Of a stretch of 64,000 bases of DNA, positions 17,727-25,792 are shown piece by piece. The stretch is from an uncultured Muribaculaceae bacterium (GTDB lineage Bacteria; Bacteroidota; Bacteroidia; Bacteroidales; Muribaculaceae). The DNA is taken from positions 1 to 64,000 of the forward strand of contig CAJUQP010000013.1 in assembly GCA_910588245.1 (NCBI GenBank), in the 5' to 3' direction. The notes beneath the pieces were generated by a model. That model was not told the origin of the DNA and did not search any database. It saw only the letters and a list, made by a program, of their open reading frames with translations. Position 1 is the stretch's first letter; the number at the start of each line of letters is the position of its first letter. Made by a program: the position numbers and the translations under genes.

Positions 17727-17764
17727 AAAAATCGCAATTGACCCGAAAGTCAGTTGCGATTTTT
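17727..17764 (+). terminator. Rho-independent terminator
   Basis: AAAATCGCAATTGAC pairs with GTCAGTTGCGATTTT with one mismatch and ends in a T run. It lies about 35 bases after the GH43 stop and, given the A tract, may work in both directions. Confidence 0.85.
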
Positions 17765-18123
17765 GTATTGTTCTTCCGTCTTCATATGATAGACCCCATC
17801 GGAAGGCGATGCCAGTAAGCTCGGGACAACTAAAAATTGAGGACAACCACTAAGTGATTGCCCTCATTATCGGGAATTAGGCTCTTATCCAAGTAATACT
17901 AAATAACTATCTAATATGCAGAGTTATATATTTAGAATATGGAATTATAAGAAACAAATAAGGAACATAACTGAATTTTATTTGTAAGTGGGATTTTGCG
18001 CAAGTTCAGCAAGGCGTTTTTCTAAACATCTACTTGTCTTTCATCAAACTTGACTGACGTGTCGGCATAAAACTCTGAGAAAATTTAATTTCGTTTTTTT
18101 ACATCTGTGTAAAACATTTTTCG
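17765..18123. other. AT-rich spacer without a recognised gene, left edge of accessory block
   Basis: No convincing gene is seen. A weak hairpin (GAGG...CCTC) lies at about 17840-17866. From about 17880 base composition becomes markedly AT-rich and stays so through the next genes, which suggests a boundary of transferred DNA. No direct repeat pairing with the right edge near 25.6-25.8 kb was found by eye. Confidence 0.4.
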
Positions 18124-18131
18124 TAACTTTG
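18124..18131 (+). promoter_or_regulatory. Promoter -7 box TAACTTTG of the toxin-antitoxin operon
   Basis: A perfect TAnnTTTG match lies 27 bases before the toxin start codon. As in other toxin-antitoxin operons, repression by the antitoxin here is likely. Confidence 0.75.
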
Positions 18132-18157
18132 CGTTGTAATTACAAACACAAAGAATC

Positions 18158-18628
18158 ATGAGCGAAGTAGAACTCCTCTTAGTCAACAGCAGCGATAGCT
18201 GCACGATGTATACAATTCAGTTCCTCTCTGACGATATGAGCGAATTTGAAAAATTCGTTGCCAAGTTCAGGCAGGACGCTGAATTGAATCCCGACTTTCA
18301 AGCTATAATGAGATTTGTTGAACAGATTCTCTCAAACGGCGCTTTGGAGCGGTACTTCCGCAGAGAGGGTAAGATGAACGACTCAATTGTTGCACTGCCA
18401 GTTTTGAAATCAAAACTTCGCCTGTATTGTCTTCGGCTTACCGACAAAATTCTCGTCCTCGGCAATGGCGATGTGAAGGACAGCCGGACATACGAAGAAA
18501 ACGACACGTTGCAGGGCTACGTCATGGACTTGCAAAAATTCGAGCGTCTGCTCAAACAGGAAGTGCGTTCCGGCAATGTAGAGATAACCGAAAAGGAGAT
18601 TCTAACCGATAAAACCTTTGACTTATGA
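18158..18628 (+). CDS. HigB/RelE-like toxin of a type II toxin-antitoxin pair
   Basis: The 156-residue protein has a middle part, about 75-120, with LPVLKSKLRLYCLRLTDKIL followed by LVLGNGDVKDSRTYEE. This resembles the Gp49/HigB-type toxins that cleave mRNA on the ribosome. It is longer at the N-terminus than classic HigB. The next gene encodes a helix-turn-helix protein and overlaps it by four bases, the usual toxin-first HigBA order. The family assignment rests on this motif pattern and gene context. It has its own promoter. Confidence 0.72.
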   Translation: MSEVELLLVNSSDSCTMYTIQFLSDDMSEFEKFVAKFRQDAELNPDFQAIMRFVEQILSNGALERYFRREGKMNDSIVALPVLKSKLRLYCLRLTDKILVLGNGDVKDSRTYEENDTLQGYVMDLQKFERLLKQEVRSGNVEITEKEILTDKTFDL

Positions 18629-18891
18629 GAACCGTCAACATTTCTTTACAGGAAATCTTCAATGAGATTCCTCAGGAGAAGCGGGAGGAAACCCGACTCT
18701 CTTTTGCCATCTCTAACAGGCTGGACGCGCTTATGCATGAAAAGGGTCTGAATAAAAAACAGTTTGCCGAAGCCCTCGGTAAACGGCCCAACGAGATAAC
18801 ACGTTGGCTGAGCGGGGAGCATAATTTCACTATATCTACCCTCGCCATGCTTTCCACTTTCTTCGGACAGCCGATTATTACTGTCTCATAA
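18625..18891 (+). CDS. XRE-family antitoxin
   Basis: The 88-residue protein has a Cro/cI-type helix-turn-helix at about 35-75 (KKQFAEALGKRPNEITRWLS) and ends in FFGQPIITVS. It overlaps the toxin gene by four bases. It would neutralise the toxin and repress the shared promoter. A broken homologue with the same FTIxTLAMLSxFFGQPIITV tail lies at 24508-24786, which gives this window two copies of the antitoxin family. Confidence 0.85.
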   Translation: MRTVNISLQEIFNEIPQEKREETRLSFAISNRLDALMHEKGLNKKQFAEALGKRPNEITRWLSGEHNFTISTLAMLSTFFGQPIITVS

Positions 18892-18923
18892 TGAGATATT
18901 AAGACATCTAATTCCTGAGCATT

Positions 18924-19148
18924 ATGAAAATAAGCAATCGTGTTAAACGGAATATTTCTTTTACGTTATTTGTTGTGGGCTTGTTTTGTATGGCAGCCCG
19001 CTCGGTTAATGTATTGCAAACCCCGGCTTCCATTATGGCATGGTCTGAGTTTGCAGGCATTACTTTCCTGACATGGTGCATTTGTTTTGACAAATTCCTC
19101 ATTTATCGCCGAAGAGTTAAAAACGGCATCTTATTTGGCTCTAAGTAG
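18924..19148 (+). CDS. Small two-helix membrane protein
   Basis: The 74-residue protein has two hydrophobic segments (about 10-28 and 38-56) and basic ends, which predicts an inner membrane hairpin. No family was recognised. It sits 32 bases after the antitoxin and 17 bases before the membrane-bound regulator gene, so it may be co-transcribed and could modulate that regulator. Confidence 0.6.
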   Translation: MKISNRVKRNISFTLFVVGLFCMAARSVNVLQTPASIMAWSEFAGITFLTWCICFDKFLIYRRRVKNGILFGSK

Positions 19149-19165
19149 AAATTCAGATTTATATA

Positions 19166-20005
19166 ATGTTTCCAATGAAACAAGATAATACAACATCATA
19201 TAACAGTGGCTCAGGCCTTCGTTATGGTATGTTCATACCTTTGGCTTTGATGTTGGCATCCGTGATTTCCTGTTGCTTCTCCTATTCAAAGGCTAAGCAG
19301 AACATCACCAATGATCTCAATGACGCGATATTGGCGTTGGCTAATGAGAATAGCGAACTATGGACCCGTCCCGACACCATCGCTGCCATACGCCAAATGT
19401 ACGAGGCCACCCATAAACCACTTATCTATGAAGCCTCCGATGTCAATTTCAGGAACAAATCCCTTAAAGATGAGGTTTATTTTACTCTCGCCTTGGTTGA
19501 TAAGAAGAATATCGCACCCAAAATCCGAGAGAACAAAATCGCATCGGATTCTATTATGCTTGTGCCGGAATGTGCAACCGACGGACTCGTGATAAAGGTT
19601 CAGGGTTTTGCTGACTGCTCTATGGCATCAGTTTTCAGTGCCTCTGACCAAACCTTGCCAGGGATTCTGTTCTCGCTTTCAATCCTCTCTTTGATCGGCA
19701 TGTTTGTATGGAGGAAAAGAACGTCCGTTATGTCTCAGGCCGGAGTTGTTGCCGTTCCATCAACGCCTACCCTCGACGGCATCAAGCTTACCCCCATGCA
19801 GCGACAGTTCGCTCAGATGCTTCTCGACGCCCCTGATATGAAAGTGGATAAACGGACATTATGCGAGGCCCTTTGGGACAATAAAAGCAATGCCGAAGAA
19901 TCGCTTTACACCCTTGTAAGGCGTACTAAAACGGCACTCTCCAAGGTCAATATGGAGATTATATGTAACAGGGGCGACTCCTATGAGCTACACATAACAG
20001 GCTGA
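19166..20005 (+). CDS. Membrane-anchored winged-helix regulator with periplasmic domain
   Basis: The 279-residue protein has an N-terminal transmembrane helix (about 21-41) and an extracytoplasmic region of about 125 residues. A second helix follows (about 168-186), then a linker and a C-terminal OmpR/PhoB-type winged helix (about 205-278, LTPMQRQFAQMLLDA then VDKRTLCEALW). The DNA-binding domain at the C-terminus gives a ToxR-like one-component sensor in reverse order. The start may be the second Met (19175). It directly precedes a TonB-dependent receptor gene, so it probably controls that receptor in response to a periplasmic cue. Confidence 0.75.
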   Translation: MFPMKQDNTTSYNSGSGLRYGMFIPLALMLASVISCCFSYSKAKQNITNDLNDAILALANENSELWTRPDTIAAIRQMYEATHKPLIYEASDVNFRNKSLKDEVYFTLALVDKKNIAPKIRENKIASDSIMLVPECATDGLVIKVQGFADCSMASVFSASDQTLPGILFSLSILSLIGMFVWRKRTSVMSQAGVVAVPSTPTLDGIKLTPMQRQFAQMLLDAPDMKVDKRTLCEALWDNKSNAEESLYTLVRRTKTALSKVNMEIICNRGDSYELHITG

Positions 20006-20101
20006 TATATTGTATTGTCAGAATTTGTCAGATAAAAGTCAGACAAATTTTTAGGCTTGTTCGCACCATTATTACTTGCTTTGCAGAAAAATTCGCAAAG
20101 C

Positions 20102-22183
20102 ATGAAATCTAAAACTCTAATCTCCATCTTAACCGTCTTTCTAATCACCGAAAGTGGTTATGCACAGAATCAGGAAGCGACCGATAGCCTAACGCACGAG
20201 TTGCAAGAGGTTATAATTACCGCTAAACAACCGGCTACTAGATTAGTCGGCTCTACGCTCGTTTCAACTATTCAGGGCACCAACCTTGCTGACCTCGGCA
20301 CTGCTCTTGATGTGCTTGCACAGTTGCCTATGATTAAGGTTGGGGATAACGCCGTCAGTGTCATAGGTAAGAACAATATCGAAATATATATCGACGGGCG
20401 TCCAATGCGCGATGAAAATGAGTTGCAGCAGCTCCTTTCGTCAAATCTCAAGAAAGTTGAATTACTCATGGCTCCGGGAGCTGCTTACGAAAGTACCACG
20501 GGTGCGGTGCTTAAAATCACGACACGCCGAAATTTCATGCAAGGGCTGTCGCTTACCGACCAGTTTATACTTGACCGCCGCCGCAAATGGTCGGTTTTGG
20601 ATTATCTCGCCCTAAGCTATCGAGTCGGTAATTGGGACTTCTTTGCCAACGGTACGATAAATCACAATAACTCATTAGCAAAGGGATTAACTACCAATAC
20701 ACTTGTTTACGAAGGGAAAGAAACGGTAGTAGGGAGTAGCCAAAATAATACATATCCTACGACAACAGGCGTTGTCAAGGCAGGATTCAACTATGCCAAT
20801 GGCCCACAATCGTTTGGAGCATACTACCGTTACAATCCTGAACACGGTGATTTCAAAAACACAGGTAGCGAATGGCTTAACTACAATCCGGCAATCAGCA
20901 GTAATATAGACAAACATACAAGAGCACACAGCCACCTCGCTTCTCTCTACTATGAAAACACTTTTGCTGAAAAATTTCTTCTTCACTTTGATGGCGATTT
21001 TCGTCGGTCAAATGAAAGCAATACTGTAGCAACTACTTATCCTTCTTCGTCTTTTCCTGCCGTAAACTCGACTGATGAACGGACATCAACCCTTTGGGCG
21101 GGAAAATTGTATCTGAATTTTTCTCTTTGGAATGGTGATTTTACAGTGGGGACTCAGGATAGCTATACGCATACTTCTCTTGATTACCGTATGCTTAATA
21201 TCTCAGTCAGCGAGTATATTCCGTCTTCCATGACTGATGCACGGCAGACCTCAGCAGCATTGTTCGCTTCATGGTCACGTATATTCGGCAAGTTCTCCCT
21301 TTTGGCAGGGGCAAGATATGAATATGTCGATTATGACTTCAAGGTTGACGGCAAACGCTATGAAGAAGTAAGCCGCCGCGACTATCTGTTAACGCCTGAC
21401 GTATCGGTTGGTTACTCTTTTAACGAAGAATCGCAGATAAGCCTCAGTTATAAAATGGCGACGGTCAAGCCTCCATATTCACAACTCACCGGTTCACTGA
21501 ATTATGTTGGCTTGCACCAAATCGAAGGAGGCAATCCGGCATTGCATGACGAGCGAATGCACGACATTCAACTTTTCGGCATGTGGAAAGGTTTCATGCT
21601 ACAGGCTGATTACACCCGCGCACTTGACACCTATGCTTATGTCAAACAACTATATCCCGCCGACTACCTCCAGCTAATCATGCATCCGGTCAATATTGAC
21701 GTTTCGGCTCTGAGTCTCTATCTTGTATGGAGTAAGCCTGTGCGCCGATGGACTCCGAATGTAACGGTTGGTATGTATCGGCAGTGGTTACAGCTTGATA
21801 ATCACGGCTACGACAAACCGATATTCTCTTATTATTTCGACAATACTTTCTCCTTCCCACATGGGTGGACGATTACAGCCAATATCAGCGGCAGCTCGCA
21901 GGGAGATATGCACACCAACCGCTTTGGCGCATCATGGTTCACGATGGACGCATCTGTCGGGAAAACATTTCTGAACAAATCTCTGACTGTTAAACTCTCT
22001 GCCACCGACATATTTAATACGGCAAACAATAACTGGACGATGAACACCTATGGCGTCTTTGTTGATAAACGCCAGAGCTATGACCGTCGGGGAGTGTCAC
22101 TTAATATTATTTACAACTTCCAACCCCGCAAGAGCAAATACAAAGGATCTTCTGCAGCTGAAGAAGAAATGAAGCGACTTTAG
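20102..22183 (+). CDS. TonB-dependent receptor-like outer membrane β-barrel protein
   Basis: The 693-residue protein starts with a signal peptide at the ATG 20102 (MKSKTLISIL to ESGYAQ); an upstream ATG in frame would hide it. A TonB-box-like segment LQEVIITAK lies near residues 38-46. A plug domain follows (about 50-150, with NIEIYIDGRPM and MAPGAAYESTTGAV) and then a large β-barrel ending in VSLNIIYNFQP. It lacks the carboxypeptidase-like N-domain seen in the receptor at the start of the window. It follows the membrane-bound winged-helix regulator and shares its AT-rich composition. The ligand is unknown and no SusD partner is present. Confidence 0.88.
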   Translation: MKSKTLISILTVFLITESGYAQNQEATDSLTHELQEVIITAKQPATRLVGSTLVSTIQGTNLADLGTALDVLAQLPMIKVGDNAVSVIGKNNIEIYIDGRPMRDENELQQLLSSNLKKVELLMAPGAAYESTTGAVLKITTRRNFMQGLSLTDQFILDRRRKWSVLDYLALSYRVGNWDFFANGTINHNNSLAKGLTTNTLVYEGKETVVGSSQNNTYPTTTGVVKAGFNYANGPQSFGAYYRYNPEHGDFKNTGSEWLNYNPAISSNIDKHTRAHSHLASLYYENTFAEKFLLHFDGDFRRSNESNTVATTYPSSSFPAVNSTDERTSTLWAGKLYLNFSLWNGDFTVGTQDSYTHTSLDYRMLNISVSEYIPSSMTDARQTSAALFASWSRIFGKFSLLAGARYEYVDYDFKVDGKRYEEVSRRDYLLTPDVSVGYSFNEESQISLSYKMATVKPPYSQLTGSLNYVGLHQIEGGNPALHDERMHDIQLFGMWKGFMLQADYTRALDTYAYVKQLYPADYLQLIMHPVNIDVSALSLYLVWSKPVRRWTPNVTVGMYRQWLQLDNHGYDKPIFSYYFDNTFSFPHGWTITANISGSSQGDMHTNRFGASWFTMDASVGKTFLNKSLTVKLSATDIFNTANNNWTMNTYGVFVDKRQSYDRRGVSLNIIYNFQPRKSKYKGSSAAEEEMKRL

Positions 22184-22205
22184 TAGTTAGTTAGGGGTTA
22201 AATCT

Positions 22206-22316
22206 CTAGGACTGACATTTCTCCATTTCGTAAAAATTAGCTAAGTTCTTCGACTCGCCGGATATGTATCTTATACAGTTGATGCCGTGTCTTATCGATG
22301 CTGCCTTCGCTACCAT
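22206..22316 (-). pseudogene. Relaxase (MobB-type) N-terminal stub
   Basis: This 36-residue frame starts MVAKAASIRHGINCIRYISG, which matches the start of relaxases on Bacteroides mobilizable elements. It overlaps the stop of mobC by seven bases, as mobC-relaxase pairs do. It ends at TAG within a few dozen bases of the receptor gene, whereas a relaxase is several hundred residues long. The rest has been lost by deletion or recombination with the receptor locus. Confidence 0.75.
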
Positions 22317-22735
22317 GTCGGTTCCCGTTCCTTGTACGTTTCAGATGATGTTCCCGGTACGCGGTTCGGCGAGAAATATCGGTTGATTATATCGGTGATA
22401 AGTTCAGAAGTCCTGCGGAGGCGACCCAACGCCTCGGTCATCCAGGGCTGGTTGCGGAACATCGCCATGCGCTCGTGCTTCGGCATGGCGTTCAGCATCG
22501 AGGTATATTTGGCATAGTCGCTTCGGGCGATTATAAGCTCATCGCGGACTTTGGTCTGCGCAAATGTAAGACGGGTTTTCGGTTTGTAGCCGTATGCCCG
22601 TGACAGCAGGTATTCGCTGCGGTTCATCCCGCATTGGGCGGCGAGGTTCTCTATCCGTTTTCTCTGCGATTCGCTCACACGGAATGACATGGTGGAACGG
22701 CGACGTTCTCCGCCGTTTTCATTAGATTGGTTCAT
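22310..22735 (-). CDS. mobC: MobC-like mobilization accessory protein
   Basis: The 141-residue protein has a basic N-terminus and a ribbon-helix-helix-type segment (RVSESQRKRIENLAAQ at about 18-33, then MNRSEYLL). A helical C-terminal part includes LGRLRRTSELITDII, typical of the MobC family. MobC binds near oriT and helps the relaxase nick DNA. The following relaxase gene survives only as a 36-codon stub, so this gene is probably an orphan that could act only with a relaxase supplied in trans. Confidence 0.85.
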   Translation of the reverse strand: MNQSNENGGERRRSTMSFRVSESQRKRIENLAAQCGMNRSEYLLSRAYGYKPKTRLTFAQTKVRDELIIARSDYAKYTSMLNAMPKHERMAMFRNQPWMTEALGRLRRTSELITDIINRYFSPNRVPGTSSETYKEREPTW

Positions 22736-22997
22736 CGGAAGTTATAAGTTGGTTATTAGAATCGTATAAATGATATTGATAATTATAAAGGTCATCGGTG
22801 CGAGCCTGCGAGCGGCGTCCCGTTGCCCTGTGCGGCAACGCAAGAGAGCCGTGTGTGCAGTGACCGACAGGGAGTGAAATACAGCGGCATATCTTGCAAC
22901 GAAATCCCTGTTTCCTGCTTTCCTGCGGCTTAAGACATACGGCTAACTATGAGGCATTATGCAGCTCGGAAGATTCACCATATCGGCTGCAGGAAGC
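22736..22997 (-). other. Candidate origin of transfer (oriT) region
   Basis: The GC-richer spacer upstream of mobC holds a perfect hairpin, CGTTGCC (22821-22827) with GGCAACG (22834-22840), plus direct GCGAG words. Position immediately upstream of mobC is typical for oriT. The nick site cannot be fixed from sequence alone. Confidence 0.45.
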
Positions 22998-23435
22998 TCA
23001 ATCCACATTGAAAAAGACGGTGTTGTGGATATAAGTCTTGTCAGGGCGGCTCCAGCCCAGTACGGAGGGGAATGTTATCACCGACCTTACAAGTGAACGG
23101 TCAGTGTAGATAAGTCCGGCCTGTTCCATCCTGTCAAGGACATTGCGCAATCGGGTCCGGTTCATCTGCCATTGCTCCGCGAGGCGAATCTCCGAATACT
23201 GCGCCTGTCCCGGTTTCAATGCCAGAGGGCGGCGGAAATCGTTTGAGACTTTCGCATTTACAGCCTTTCTTGACAGCAGGTCATAAAAGAGGATTGTGTT
23301 GCTTACCTTGTCGCCGCGTTTGTTCTCGGTGGCGCCGCTAAGCAGATTCATCACCTCGACAGTCATTCTGAAAGTAATGATTTCAAAGCGCGACGGTATT
23401 TGAAATTTGTATGTTCCCTTGGATAGCTTGTTCAT
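22998..23435 (-). CDS. Helix-turn-helix protein of a mobilizable element
   Basis: The 145-residue protein begins MNKLSKGTYKFQIPSRFEII. It has a winged-helix-like part at about 75-125 (IRLAEQWQMNRTRLRNVLDR then MEQAGLIY). The start at 23435 fits better than an upstream in-frame Met whose extension has no protein-like character. Proteins of this kind occur near replication or mobilization genes on Bacteroides mobile elements and probably act as replication or transfer regulators. Exact function is not known. Confidence 0.65.
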   Translation of the reverse strand: MNKLSKGTYKFQIPSRFEIITFRMTVEVMNLLSGATENKRGDKVSNTILFYDLLSRKAVNAKVSNDFRRPLALKPGQAQYSEIRLAEQWQMNRTRLRNVLDRMEQAGLIYTDRSLVRSVITFPSVLGWSRPDKTYIHNTVFFNVD

Positions 23436-23514
23436 GTTTCCTTGTTTGCATCGTAAGTGCAACCAAAGTGTTGTCGGATAGAAGAGCAATCTACAGATTC
23501 CATTATCCGTGAAT

Positions 23515-23637
23515 CAGTTTACGATATTTATCACAGATTTTTTTCATGCGCTCCTTCTTTTCTTGCTGCGCTTCCTTTATGAAAGCGACCAACTCCCTCG
23601 AAGGATTGGGTATTCGGATTGTGTTTGTCGTTTCCAT
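23515..23637 (-). CDS. Small basic protein of the mobile element
   Basis: The 40-residue frame reads METTNTIRIPNPSRELVAF and continues as a Lys/Glu-rich helix. The pattern of a short β-strand (TIRIPNP) followed by a charged helix looks like a small ribbon-helix-helix-type peptide. It lies 79 bases upstream of the helix-turn-helix gene in the same direction. Confidence 0.5.
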
Positions 23638-23831
23638 ATCAGTTTGTCTTTTAGTTATTGTTTCATAAAGTTACGACAAATATTCCATTGCTACAAATTT
23701 TCAAGCACTTAAAAGTGGTGCTCTTTAAATTATTAACGTTTGTGCTGATGATAATGTTGCAAATAAAGAAGGAGATAGCTCTGCATAATCCTCTCCACCT
23801 CTTCTCTTTTATGGTATTCGGCTGAGTTACA

Positions 23832-24062
23832 TTACCAGCTCAGGGTATTGTGGTGTATGCCGATACCTATGTATGGTTCAACCTTATTGAACGTAAGTCC
23901 GATGCATACCTGTACGCTCACACCCCAACGTTTTGTCTTGTATCTTATCTCTGTATTGGTGATTGTGCGGGTAATTTGTATTCAAAGTACAACCCCGGTG
24001 TTTACTTTGTGCTGCATCTTTGTGTCCTTACAGAACCTCATGCGCTGACCTAAAATACATGA
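23832..24062 (-). pseudogene. Remnant of an unidentified coding sequence with an in-frame stop
   Basis: On the minus strand one frame reads like protein on both sides of a TGA. Before it comes LGQRMRFCKDTKMQHKVN; after it come KTKRWGVSVQVCIGLTF and PYIGIGIHHNTLSW followed by a true stop. The alternating C-terminus resembles short β-rich tails of phage or conjugative-element proteins, but the family is uncertain. No start was found, so it is probably the decayed 3' end of a lost gene. Confidence 0.45.
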
Positions 24063-24199
24063 AAATAAAAAAGAGCGGCCTTGCGACTGCTCTTTCCAGC
24101 CGGGCAAAACCGATCCCTAAAATCGTTGCTCGCGCAAGCGAAGTATTTCCTTAATGGGGAAACGACCCTTTATTACTATCAATGGTTCGCCATAATTTG

Positions 24200-24499
24200 T
24201 TATGTCATAGCGAAACAAGATATGCCGAGTTTGTCCTCTATATTGGCTACACTCTTGAAGCTGAGGTTTTCGACGCCTGAAAGGAGTTTGCTCACATATT
24301 GCGGGCTCACGCCGAGGCGAGCGGCGAGGTCGGCTCTTTTGAGGTCGTTGTCCTGCATGTAGCCAATAAGGGTTACGGCAAGCTGACGCGACCAGCGGAG
24401 CCAACCTGCATTTTCCTTTCGCCATGCGGCTTCTTCTGCAAACCGCGAAGGAGTCTCGCTCTGATGCTCCTCCAAAAATTTAATTGCTTTGCTTGCCAT
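24200..24499 (-). CDS. XRE-family helix-turn-helix protein
   Basis: The 99-residue protein begins MASKAIKFLEEHQSETPSRF and has a Cro/cI-type helix-turn-helix at about 55-90 (KRADLAARLGVSPQYVSKLL). The ATG at 24499 was chosen because a longer frame from 24607 is only the antisense of reading through a neighbouring broken gene in another frame. It starts eight bases after the end of the broken antitoxin and is in the same direction. It may be a second antitoxin-like regulator whose toxin is lost. Confidence 0.75.
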   Translation of the reverse strand: MASKAIKFLEEHQSETPSRFAEEAAWRKENAGWLRWSRQLAVTLIGYMQDNDLKRADLAARLGVSPQYVSKLLSGVENLSFKSVANIEDKLGISCFAMT

Positions 24500-24507
24500 A
24501 ATATTAT

Positions 24508-24786
24508 TCACAGCTGATTTTGACCGACTGTAATAATCGGTTGTCCGAAGAAAGAAGAGAGCATTGCGAGCGTAGCAATGGTGAAATTGTGTTGACCGCT
24601 CAGTCATTTAGTGATTTCACTCGGTCTGCGTCCCAGAGATTTCGCAAACTGTTTCTTAGATAACCCTTTTTGTCTCATAAGTGCATCTATGCGGTCCGAT
24701 ATTTCAAAAGAGAGGTCAACCTCTGCCTGAACGTTTGCCGGAATTGGACCGAGCATCTCTTCGAGTGTCTTAGAAGCACGCTTCAT
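24508..24786 (-). pseudogene. XRE-family antitoxin broken by an in-frame TGA
   Basis: Codons 1-60 encode an antitoxin-like helix-turn-helix (KKQFAKSLGRRPSEITK). A TGA at 24606-24604 interrupts it, and the same frame continues with LSGQHNFTIATLAML and FFGQPIITVGQNQL up to a stop at 24510-24508. The intact homologue at 18625-18891 has Trp at the interrupted position, so TGG to TGA is the likely change. The truncated product would lack the last helices. No toxin gene lies directly upstream. Confidence 0.85.
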
Positions 24787-24790
24787 AGCT

Positions 24791-24798
24791 CAAATATA
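24791..24798 (-). promoter_or_regulatory. Promoter -7 box TATATTTG
   Basis: A perfect TAnnTTTG match on the minus strand ends four bases before the ATG of the broken antitoxin, which would give a nearly leaderless transcript. Confidence 0.4.
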
Positions 24799-24822
24799 TT
24801 GTCGGTTCAGTAATATTTTTTA

Positions 24823-25316
24823 TTAAAGAATTCGATACATTCGTCTGGTCGCCGAATAGAAATCGGGATTAGTCTGGAAATTGAACTGGTTATTCAAATA
24901 GAAACTGACAGTTCGTGGATTGTTGAGCGCGTCCACAGTAATGAACTGACATCCTGCCTGTCGATACTGAGAAAATGTACCAGCCACGAACTCAATGATA
25001 ACCATTCCGATACCATTGTTATGAAAATCCACTGATGTGCCTAAATGACCTATATTGATGGCCGGGAAAGAAGATTGTCTTTTGAAAAAAACGACAACAG
25101 AGGAACTTTCCTCTAATCTGATGTCATCAAAGAAATCTGTTTTCTCATCCTCCGAGTCGATCATAATGGCATCATTCATTAGAGTGAATGCCGCCATTAT
25201 ACCGTCCGATTCAGTAAACGCGCAATATGCGGAGAGATATTTATGCTCTACGCACTCTTTGACCTCATATCTGAAAAGTCATCGAGTTCCTTGACTCCAC
25301 ATGAAAACGCAGACAT
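24823..25316 (-). pseudogene. GNAT-family N-acetyltransferase with a one-base frameshift
   Basis: From ATG 25316 the frame reads MSAFSCGVKELDDF. After a run of four T it must shift by one base to continue as FRYEVKECVEHKYLSAY and then the GNAT core (INIGHLGTSV, HNNGIGMVIIEF) to the stop at 24823. The total is 494 bases, one short of 165 codons, so a single T was probably lost from a T5 run. The intact protein would be 164 residues, like GNAT toxins or small acetyltransferases. It follows a small gene 40 bases upstream and probably formed a pair with it. Confidence 0.8.
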
Positions 25317-25356
25317 ATTTTAATAGTCTGTGTCAGTCATAAGCCTTATCTGAAGG

Positions 25357-25554
25357 TCAGTATCCGAGTATCGGGTTTTTGCCACCGCAGTTGGCTGTTA
25401 TGCGTTTGGTAATTGCTTCCATCCGAGCCTTACGCTCTTCAATACGATGTCGTTCGTCTGCACTAAAATCCCCTCGGAGATGTTGCTCCAAGTTATGACG
25501 GAAACGAGCGACATCGTCTCGATCCATCGGGGGATTTGGTATTGAACGTATCAT
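25357..25554 (-). CDS. Small charged protein, possible antitoxin of the GNAT gene
   Basis: The 65-residue protein is rich in Arg, Asp and Glu and predicted largely helical (HRIEERKARMEAITKRI). It has its own TACCTTTG promoter and precedes the frameshifted GNAT gene by 40 bases. Small helical proteins next to GNAT genes are often antitoxins, so a toxin-antitoxin pair is likely, but no DNA-binding motif was recognised. Confidence 0.6.
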   Translation of the reverse strand: MIRSIPNPPMDRDDVARFRHNLEQHLRGDFSADERHRIEERKARMEAITKRITANCGGKNPILGY

Positions 25555-25573
25555 TCTTCAATTGTTTTATCCA

Positions 25574-25581
25574 CAAAGGTA
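25574..25581 (-). promoter_or_regulatory. Promoter -7 box TACCTTTG
   Basis: A perfect TAnnTTTG match on the minus strand lies 19 bases before the start of the small protein, giving a short leader for the two-gene unit. Confidence 0.65.
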
Positions 25582-25792
25582 GTAAACATTTTGGATTTCA
25601 CAAAATTTTAACACGCCATTCCAGCGAAAAGTTTTTATTCACTGCCGTTTATCTCTTCCGGGAGTACGATATTCCCGGTATGTTAATATTTGTGAGTATA
25701 TATGGAGGAAACGTAATTCGGGGAGGAGAGTGGGGATGCTGTTTGTTTATAAGCTGAGGGCGGAGTGCCCGATAATCTTAAATATTGATATT

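Noticed and set aside
24117..24199. Frame with YGEPLIVIKG after the XRE gene, like a Phd antitoxin tail
   Set aside because: It is too short, has no start and overlaps the end of the XRE gene; the resemblance could be chance.
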